Shown: positions 15,832 to 20,570 of the stretch, piece after piece
Numbering within the stretch: position 1 is the first letter of the stretch
Layout of the letters: the number at the start of each line of letters is the position of its first letter
From: an uncultured Fusobacterium sp.
GTDB lineage: Bacteria > Fusobacteriota > Fusobacteriia > Fusobacteriales > Fusobacteriaceae
DNA length: 20,570 nt
Assembly (NCBI GenBank): GCA_900542625.1
Contig: UQOH01000038.1
Coordinates: 1 to 20,570 of the forward strand
Direction: 5' to 3'
Notes under the pieces: model-generated
Told to the model about the DNA's origin: nothing
What the model saw: only the letters and a program-made list of their open reading frames with translations
The model's database searches: none
Position numbers and translations under genes: made by a program

Positions 15832-15867
15832 TTTATAAATAGGGGACTTGCATCCCCTATTTATAAA
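15832..15867 (-). repeat. Perfect inverted repeat between dctP and dctQ, copy 2
   Basis: Arms TTTATAAATAGGGGA (15853-15867 on the minus strand) and TCCCCTATTTATAAA (15832-15846) form a perfect 15-bp stem with a 6-base loop. No T tract follows, so it is more likely an mRNA processing or 3'-stabilising structure than a terminator. It occupies the same place as the hairpin at 11701-11737 but shares no sequence with it. Confidence 0.8.
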
Positions 15868-15888
15868 GTATTATTTTATTCTCTATAA

Positions 15889-16923
15889 TTAGTTTCCGTT
15901 TTTAATATCTTCTCTTATTTTTGTAAGTTCTTTCATAATTTCATCGTATATTCCAGGAGTCCATTTAGGGAACATAGAATATACAGGAGCTACTGCTTTG
16001 TTGAATGCAGCCATGTCAACTTCGTGGAAGTTTACACCTAATTCTTTTAACTTAACTTCATATTCTTTTTCAAGTTCTATTGTTGCTGCTAAGTTGTCTT
16101 GTGCTCCATTGTTAAACTCTTCCTGAAGAATTGTTCTTTGTTCATCAGTTAAACTGTCCCAGCATTTTCTAGAAATAGATACTGCTGATACACCTAATAA
16201 GTGTCTAGTTAAAGAGTACTCTTTAACGTTTTCATATTGTTTAGTTCCATAGTAAGTCATGATAGAACCTTCAACACCATCAATAACACCTTGCTGGATT
16301 GCAGCATATGTATCTGGATAAGGCATTGCAACAGGGTTTCCACCTAACGCTTCTATTGTAAATGTATATAATTGGCTTGTAGGAACTCTTAATTTTACAC
16401 CTTTCATGTCAGCCGGAGTTTTAATAACTTTTTTAGCCATTATACTTCTGAATCCAAATAACCAGTCAAGTGATAAAACTTTTATTCCTTTTTCATATGC
16501 TTGATTATTTAAGTTTTGTACTAAAGGAGTCTTCATCATTCTTAAATATTCATCAAAAGATGAATATAATAATGGACCAGTTACAGCGTTGTAATCTGGA
16601 ATATAGTCTCCTAAGAAGTTTACTCCGTCAACTGAAATCCAGTCAGAACCATTTACAACCTGTTCCATTCCATCTTTACCAATTGGAAGAGTTCCGCTTG
16701 TAAATAACTGAAGTTCTAATGTCCCGTTACTTCTTCTGTTTACTGCTTCTACAACTTTTACTAATGATTTAGCTGTCTGCTCGTCATCAACAAACTTTGT
16801 ACTTACTTTAATTACTCTTGGTGCAGGTGCTCCCGCTTCACCCTTGTCTTTTGAACCACCACAAGCAATAAATAAAATTCCTAATAGTGCTGCAAATAAC
16901 ACATTTTTAATTGTTTTTGCCAT
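15889..16923 (-). CDS. dctP: TRAP substrate-binding lipoprotein DctP, copy 2
   Basis: A 344-residue lipoprotein with signal MAKTIK, hydrophobic core, lipobox FIAC and Cys21, then GGSKDKG. TRAP binding-protein marks are LFTSGTLPIGKDGMEQV (73-89), LDWLFGFRS (R159), MKGVKLRVPTS (R179, likely ligand carboxylate or phosphate contact) and QQGVIDGVEGS (200-210). It binds an acidic solute outside the membrane and delivers it to DctQM. It is paralogous to copy 1: the spine is conserved (GPLLY versus GPMLY, GFRS, LRVP versus IRVP), but many pocket-region residues differ. GGAGGG precedes the ATG. It is first in its operon behind leader D, about 250 nt downstream of the antiterminator gene. Confidence 0.94.
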   Translation of the reverse strand: MAKTIKNVLFAALLGILFIACGGSKDKGEAGAPAPRVIKVSTKFVDDEQTAKSLVKVVEAVNRRSNGTLELQLFTSGTLPIGKDGMEQVVNGSDWISVDGVNFLGDYIPDYNAVTGPLLYSSFDEYLRMMKTPLVQNLNNQAYEKGIKVLSLDWLFGFRSIMAKKVIKTPADMKGVKLRVPTSQLYTFTIEALGGNPVAMPYPDTYAAIQQGVIDGVEGSIMTYYGTKQYENVKEYSLTRHLLGVSAVSISRKCWDSLTDEQRTILQEEFNNGAQDNLAATIELEKEYEVKLKELGVNFHEVDMAAFNKAVAPVYSMFPKWTPGIYDEIMKELTKIREDIKNGN

Positions 16924-16970
16924 TTCTTCCCTCCATTCAAAATCTTTTAATAAATTGTGAATACCAGTCT

Positions 16971-17021
16971 TTAAAAAAAAGCTGAAAAAAGATCCTGCCT
17001 CTGCAAGATATTTTCTCAGCT
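16971..17021 (-). terminator. Leader terminator D (before dctP copy 2)
   Basis: Arms AGCTGAGAAAATATC (17021-17007) and GATCTTTTTTCAGCT (16994-16980) pair around a small loop, followed by TTTTTTT. It stands between promoter D and the dctP ribosome binding site. Confidence 0.85.
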
Positions 17022-17089
17022 TCTCCTCTCTCTTAGCTAGTATTCTTTTCTTATACTTAAAAGATACTCTTTTTTTTACTTGTTGTCAA
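17017..17089 (-). promoter_or_regulatory. Promoter and antitermination leader D
   Basis: Minus-strand -35 TTGACA (17084-17089), a 17-base A-rich spacer, and -10 TATCTT (17061-17066). The leader element at 17017-17038 reads AGCT, AAGAGAGAGGAG, AAGCTG; its end is the 5' arm of terminator D. This unit is directly downstream of the glpP-like gene, with no clear terminator between, so read-through from glpP is also possible. Confidence 0.75.
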
Positions 17090-17177
17090 CCGATTTTTTA
17101 AATTTTATGTTCAAAAATAATATTTTTCTTTTTATTTCAAACATTTTATTTTCATATTATACATTAAATATATAAAA

Positions 17178-17738
17178 CTAAAAATCCCATAAATTTTTAT
17201 CAGTTGTAGATACTCCCTCTGCCCCATTGTTAAGAGCATTGATTATATCTTCTTTTTCGTCAATAAGACCTCCCGTAATAACCGGAACATTTACAAGATT
17301 ACATATTCTTTTTATTATCTTGGGCATTACTCCCGGAAGAATTTCCACGGCATTTGGTTTATTCTCTCTTATATGCGTTATTGTATTTTTAAATGAAAAT
17401 GAATCAAGAATAAAAAATCTTTGTATTACACAGACATTATTTTTTCTTGCATAACTGACAATATTATGCTTTGTCGTAATTATTCCATCTACCTCTGTAT
17501 GATTTATCAGATATTCAACTCCATAATTTGAGCTTGAAAGCCCATCTATCATATCCACATGGACAAAAACTATTTTTCCGGCTTGTTTTAATCTTTTTGT
17601 AATTTCTTTTATATTTATCAAGTTTGACATTATCACAAAAACTATCTCACTTCCGCTTGCTACAGCCTCTTCTAAATATAAATCATTTTTAATTGCTGGA
17701 ATAACAGGATTCCTCTCCAATATTTCTTTTATATCCAT
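17178..17738 (-). CDS. glpP: GlpP-family glycerol-3-phosphate-responsive antiterminator
   Basis: A 186-residue protein of the G3P_antiterm family (Bacillus GlpP is about 192). Matching landmarks are NPVIPAIKN (10-18), FVHVDMIDG (58-66), VCVIQRFFILDS (102-113), VEILPGVMPKII (131-142), VPVITGGLI (151-159) and STTDKNLWDF at the end. In Bacillus, GlpP binds leader mRNA of glp genes when glycerol 3-phosphate is present and prevents termination. Here four attenuator-like leaders lie downstream of it, before TRAP and GDPD genes. That makes them its probable targets, and GDPD the source of its effector. It has its own promoter (17776-17804) with no leader terminator. Start: AGGAG about 8 nt before ATG. 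Confidence 0.92.
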   Translation of the reverse strand: MDIKEILERNPVIPAIKNDLYLEEAVASGSEIVFVIMSNLINIKEITKRLKQAGKIVFVHVDMIDGLSSSNYGVEYLINHTEVDGIITTKHNIVSYARKNNVCVIQRFFILDSFSFKNTITHIRENKPNAVEILPGVMPKIIKRICNLVNVPVITGGLIDEKEDIINALNNGAEGVSTTDKNLWDF

Positions 17739-17775
17739 TTTTTAACTCTCCTAAACTTTTTTATATATAATAATC

Positions 17776-17804
17776 ATTCTATATTTTTTTTCATAAACAG
17801 TCAA
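17776..17804 (-). promoter_or_regulatory. Promoter of glpP
   Basis: Minus-strand -35 TTGACT (17799-17804), a 17-base spacer with a run of A, and -10 TAGAAT (17776-17781). This leaves about 30 nt of untranslated leader before the glpP start. Unlike promoters A-D it lacks the GAGAG leader and terminator, as expected for a regulator made constitutively. Confidence 0.65.
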
Positions 17805-17844
17805 TAAAAACAAAAGAAATTTTGGAAGTTACCGCCAATAACAT

Positions 17845-17871
17845 TTATATTACAAGGGTTTTGTAATATAA
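17845..17871. promoter_or_regulatory. Perfect 11-bp inverted repeat between glpP and mgtC (candidate operator)
   Basis: TTATATTACAA (17845-17855) and TTGTAATATAA (17861-17871) are exact complements around GGGTT. The site is upstream of both divergent promoters and has no T tract on either side to make it a convincing terminator. It could be an operator for a dimeric regulator; I cannot assign the regulator. Confidence 0.6.
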
Positions 17872-17927
17872 AATTGTATAATAATTATATTTTTCGTTCT
17901 GTTTTAAAATATTTTTTCAAAATATAT

Positions 17928-17956
17928 TTGACAACTACAGTTCTTTCTGTTATAGT
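17928..17956 (+). promoter_or_regulatory. Promoter of mgtC
   Basis: -35 TTGACA (17928-17933), a 17-base spacer, and -10 TATAGT (17951-17956). Transcription would start near 17963 and give an untranslated leader of about 140 nt. Confidence 0.8.
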
Positions 17957-17962
17957 AATGTT

Positions 17963-18104
17963 AACAAATTGTAAAATATTGGCATGTGAACCGTGAGCCG
18001 TTTAAATTCTGAAGGCGTGTGTTTCAGGATTTTTTGGGTTCTTTTTTTATTTTACAGCAATATTTTTTATAATAAATTTACTATTTTACAAAAGGGGTGA
18101 ACTC
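17963..18104 (+). promoter_or_regulatory. Structured mgtC leader RNA, unrecognised class
   Basis: A closing helix pairs AAAATATTG (17973-17981) with CAATATTTT (18058-18066). Inside, GAACC (17988-17992) can pair with GGTTC (18037-18041). An 8-bp hairpin ATTCTGAA (18006-18013) with TTCAGGAT (18023-18030) runs into TTTTTT, like an intrinsic terminator. GC-rich, protein-free segments such as GTGAACCGTGAGCCG and GGCGTGTG stand out in the AT-rich surroundings. The layout suggests a metal- or metabolite-sensing attenuator. It is too short for, and lacks the core of, the Mg2+ M-box. A fresh ribosome binding site (AGGGGTG) follows at about 18091. Confidence 0.55.
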
Positions 18105-18815
18105 ATGAGTCATTTTTCTTTAAATCTCGGTATACAAGAAATTATTTTAAGAATCGTCATAGCAATAGCCATAGGAGGAATGATTGGTTATGAGAGAGGA
18201 CACAGCAACCGTCCTGCAGGTTTCCGTACTCACATACTGGTTTGTCTTGGGGCTGCCATTGTTTCCTTAACACAAGACCTTCTTAGAATAGATATTTTAA
18301 CTTATGCTGCTGCACATCCTGATACAGCATCAGTTATAAAAACAGATTTGGGACGAATCGGAGCACAGGTTGTCAGCGGAATAGGTTTCCTTGGTGCAGG
18401 AACTATTATGCGTGACAAAGGTGTTATCGGAGGACTTACAACAGCTGCATCTATATGGGCAACAGGTTGTATAGGGCTTGGAATAGGCTGGGGATATTTT
18501 CAGCTTGCAATACCCGCAGGAGTTGCTATTTTAGTTGTTCTTGTTACATTGAAAAAAGTTGAACGTTCTTTAATTGATAACAAACATATAGTTAAAATTA
18601 TTGTGCAGTTTAGACAGGGAACAAGATATACTGACAATCTTCTTCACACTTATGAAACTTTGAAACTTATGGATGTTAAAATTAAAAATCTGAAAAAAGA
18701 AACAGATGAGAACAGAGTTTTGTATATACTTATAATGTCTAAGCAGATGGAGGCTTTTGAGCTTATGTCTGAGCTTTCAAAATGCGAGCATGTTTCTCAG
18801 GTACAGATACCATAA
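18105..18815 (+). CDS. mgtC: MgtC/SapB-family membrane protein
   Basis: A 236-residue protein. The MgtC domain (about 12-155) has several membrane helices with the family motifs GGMIGYERGHSNRPAGFRTH, CLGAAIVSLTQD, GRIGAQVVSGIGFLGAGTIM and GLTTAASIWATGCIGLGIG. A soluble ACT-like tail follows (about 160-236). MgtC is linked to growth at low Mg2+ and to modulation of membrane ATPases in pathogens; here a role in cation or membrane-potential homeostasis is the most that can be said. It is the only rightward gene of the window, with its own promoter, structured leader and terminator. The start has GGGGTG 7 nt before ATG. Confidence 0.94.
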   Translation: MSHFSLNLGIQEIILRIVIAIAIGGMIGYERGHSNRPAGFRTHILVCLGAAIVSLTQDLLRIDILTYAAAHPDTASVIKTDLGRIGAQVVSGIGFLGAGTIMRDKGVIGGLTTAASIWATGCIGLGIGWGYFQLAIPAGVAILVVLVTLKKVERSLIDNKHIVKIIVQFRQGTRYTDNLLHTYETLKLMDVKIKNLKKETDENRVLYILIMSKQMEAFELMSELSKCEHVSQVQIP

Positions 18816-18837
18816 CTCATAAAAATATAATTCCCTA

Positions 18838-18893
18838 AAAAAGTGAAGTTGTTGTATCTATAATAACAATAGTTTACAACAACTTCATTTTTT
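18838..18893. terminator. Bidirectional terminator between mgtC and AGCS copy 2
   Basis: Arms TGAAGTTGTTGTA (18844-18856) and TACAACAACTTCA (18875-18887) form a perfect 13-bp stem. It is followed by TTTTTTATATATT on the plus strand and by ACTTTTTTAGGG on the minus strand, so it can end both converging transcripts. Confidence 0.92.
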
Positions 18894-18898
18894 ATATA

Positions 18899-20278
18899 TT
18901 ATTTCTTTTTAGGATGAAGTTTTACATATTCATCTGTTGCTTTTACTACAAGTTTATAAAGTACTAAAAGAGCTATCAGGTTTGGAAGAGCCATCAATCC
19001 ATTGAACAGGTCTGATAAGTTCCATACTAAATCCACTTTTGCTAAAGAACCAAGAAGAATAAAGAAAACAACAATCACTTTATAAATATTCATAGCTTTA
19101 TTTCCAAAAAGATATTTTACGTTTGCAACTCCAAAATAATACCAACCGATTATAGTTGAAAGAGCAAAGAAGAATAAACACACTGCTATAAATAATCCTC
19201 CCATATTTCCAAGAGCAAGTTTAAATGCCTCTTGTGTAAGAGCTATTCCAGGAAGACTGTCTACATAAGGTTTGTTTGTTAAATCAACTTTCATTATAAT
19301 AACAAGAGCTGTACATGTAAGCACAACGAAAGTATCAATAAATACTGTTATGATTGCAACTGCTCCCTGCTCACAAGGATGATCAACTTTTGCAACTGCG
19401 TGAGCATGAGGTGTTGATCCCATTCCAGCCTCGTTAGAGAATAATCCTCTTGCAACTCCATATCTTACAGCCTGCTTTATAGTGATACCAAAAGCTCCTC
19501 CCATTACTGCAGTAGGGTTAAACGCTCCTACAAATATCATTTTTAGTGCAGGGAATATTTGAGAAATATTCATTGCTACAATTATTATAGACATTCCAAC
19601 ATACATTCCAGCCATTAACGGAACTATTTTTTCTGTGAAAGATGCTATTCTTTGAGTTCCTCCCCAGAAAATGAAACCAGATATTACTGCTACAAATATT
19701 CCTACATATACAGGAGGAATTGGCAGCTCGTTACTGAATGCTGCTGCAATAGAATTAGACTGTACTGCATTTCCCATAAAAGACAGAGCAAGAATACAAG
19801 ATAATCCAAAGAAAGCTGCCAGCCCTTTGCTGAACCAGTTTTCTCCAAGTCCTTCACTTATATAGAAAGCAGGACCTCCAATTACTTCTCCGCCTATTTT
19901 CTTTTTATATACCTGTCCAAGAACAGCCTCTGCATATACTGTTGCCATTCCAAAAAATGCACTCATCCACATCCAGAATATTGCTCCGGGACCTCCTGCT
20001 GCAATAGCTGTTGCCGCTCCTGCAAGGTTTCCTGTTCCTACCTGTGCTGCTACTGCTGTTGCCAGTGATTGGAAAGAACTCATTCCATCAGCACCTGCTG
20101 CTTCTCCGTTTAAGTTTACTCCTTTTACTACTTTTGTGTAGCCTTCGCCGAATTTTCTAACTTGAATAAATTTTAACTTAACAGTATAAAATATCCCTGT
20201 TCCTACTAATAAAAATATCAGTAAAGAATTCCACACAAAACCACTTACACTTTGAACCACTAGATTTAGTTCTTCCAT
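18899..20278 (-). CDS. Sodium:alanine/glycine-type symporter (AGCS family), copy 2
   Basis: A 459-residue polytopic carrier with AGCS motifs VGTGNLAGAATAIAAGGPGA (80-99), FWMWMSAFFGMATVYAEA, SNEAGMGSTPHAHA (the second substrate-binding region) and DLVWNLSDLFNGLMALPN near the end. It imports small neutral amino acids with Na+ or H+. It differs from copy 1 at binding-loop positions (VGTGNLAG versus VGGGNVVG), so the two need not share a substrate. The start has AAGGAAG about 5 nt before ATG. It is a single-gene unit ending at the bidirectional terminator. No leader of the A-D type is upstream, in contrast with copy 1. Confidence 0.94.
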   Translation of the reverse strand: MEELNLVVQSVSGFVWNSLLIFLLVGTGIFYTVKLKFIQVRKFGEGYTKVVKGVNLNGEAAGADGMSSFQSLATAVAAQVGTGNLAGAATAIAAGGPGAIFWMWMSAFFGMATVYAEAVLGQVYKKKIGGEVIGGPAFYISEGLGENWFSKGLAAFFGLSCILALSFMGNAVQSNSIAAAFSNELPIPPVYVGIFVAVISGFIFWGGTQRIASFTEKIVPLMAGMYVGMSIIIVAMNISQIFPALKMIFVGAFNPTAVMGGAFGITIKQAVRYGVARGLFSNEAGMGSTPHAHAVAKVDHPCEQGAVAIITVFIDTFVVLTCTALVIIMKVDLTNKPYVDSLPGIALTQEAFKLALGNMGGLFIAVCLFFFALSTIIGWYYFGVANVKYLFGNKAMNIYKVIVVFFILLGSLAKVDLVWNLSDLFNGLMALPNLIALLVLYKLVVKATDEYVKLHPKKK

Positions 20279-20368
20279 AACATCACTTCCTTAAAAACTT
20301 TTTTATAATTTAACACTCTAATTTTTTTACCAGAGTGTCTTTAACAATGAAAAGTATAGGTCATGATA
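20279..20368 (-). promoter_or_regulatory. Upstream region of AGCS copy 2: weak promoter and small hairpin
   Basis: On the minus strand TGG-TATCAT (-10 at 20363-20368) fits an extended -10 promoter without a good -35. The leader then carries a hairpin ACACTCT (20332-20338) with AGAGTGT (20313-20319), 12-base loop, with no T tract. No glycine riboswitch core is present, although such switches often precede AGCS genes. Confidence 0.35.
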
Positions 20369-20570
20369 CCACATATTACTAAAAATTAAAACTATTTTTT
20401 GAATTTTTTAACATCTTTTTTATTTTTTATATTTTTATGTATTTTTATAAAACTTATCATATTATTAACAAACATAGAAAAATTTAATTATGTCGATTTT
20501 TTATATTTTTTCTTTCTGATTTTTAAAAATTTTATTTTATATATTTCTATTATTCTATATTTTTCAATTC
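20369..20570. other. AT-rich right end with no feature seen
   Basis: About 200 bases of mostly A and T with stops in all frames. I see no credible reading frame, hairpin terminator or promoter. Confidence 0.6.

Noticed and set aside
17963..18104. Mg2+ M-box riboswitch before mgtC
   Set aside because: The leader is shorter than the usual M-box and I do not find its conserved core. It is left as an unrecognised structured leader.
1..20570. CRISPR arrays, tRNA or rRNA genes, insertion sequences, attachment sites
   Set aside because: Reading both strands showed no regular repeat-spacer pattern, tRNA arms with TTCGA-type loops, transposase frames or integrase genes.

Overview
The DNA is AT-rich, with strong GGAGG-type ribosome binding sites, TTGACA/TATAAT-like promoters, many sodium-dependent and TRAP carriers, an AAA-ATPase/PD-(D/E)XK protein of a kind common in gut anaerobes, and a GlpP-type antiterminator. 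Together these suggest an anaerobic low-GC bacterium, most likely a Fusobacterium or close relative. That assignment rests on gene content and composition only; I cannot name a species.

Positions 1-8037 look like a defence or accessory island, all transcribed leftward. It holds a two-gene MutL/MORC-like ATPase plus Z1 helicase pair (the Z1 gene runs off the left edge but is open for all 662 codons present), an ElaA-type acetyltransferase, a Kiwa-like kwaA-kwaB pair in apparent operon with an upstream AAA-ATPase/PD-(D/E)XK protein, and a NUDIX hydrolase.

Positions 8106-17804 are the most interesting part. Two TRAP transporter operons (dctP-dctQ-dctM) alternate with a cytoplasmic glycerophosphodiester phosphodiesterase (GDPD), and a GlpP-family glycerol-3-phosphate-responsive antiterminator gene stands at the upstream end. 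Each of four units starts with the same kind of module: TTGACA-17 bp-TATCTT promoter, short GAGAG-rich leader flanked by AGCT/AGCTG, intrinsic terminator, ribosome binding site. The four leaders fall into two pairs (before dctP; before GDPD), so the block reads as a tandem duplication of [leader-dctPQM][leader-GDPD]. In the downstream copy the GDPD gene survives only as a 103-base relic joining its first ~24 and last ~12 codons. An AGCS amino-acid symporter gene follows directly and is now the only intact gene behind that leader. In the same copy, the codon of dctQ that matches its paralogue's ATG start is ATA.

The likely logic, which is inference: glycerophosphodiesters or glycerol phosphate are imported by the TRAP systems, GDPD releases glycerol 3-phosphate, and GlpP bound to this signal lets transcription pass the leader terminators. 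This would be a GlpP regulon built on TRAP uptake rather than on the usual glpF/glpK/glpD genes, none of which is in the window.

Positions 17805-20570 hold a perfect 11-bp inverted repeat between divergent promoters, an mgtC gene with a structured leader of unrecognised class, a bidirectional terminator and a second AGCS symporter. No rRNA, tRNA, CRISPR array or insertion sequence was seen.
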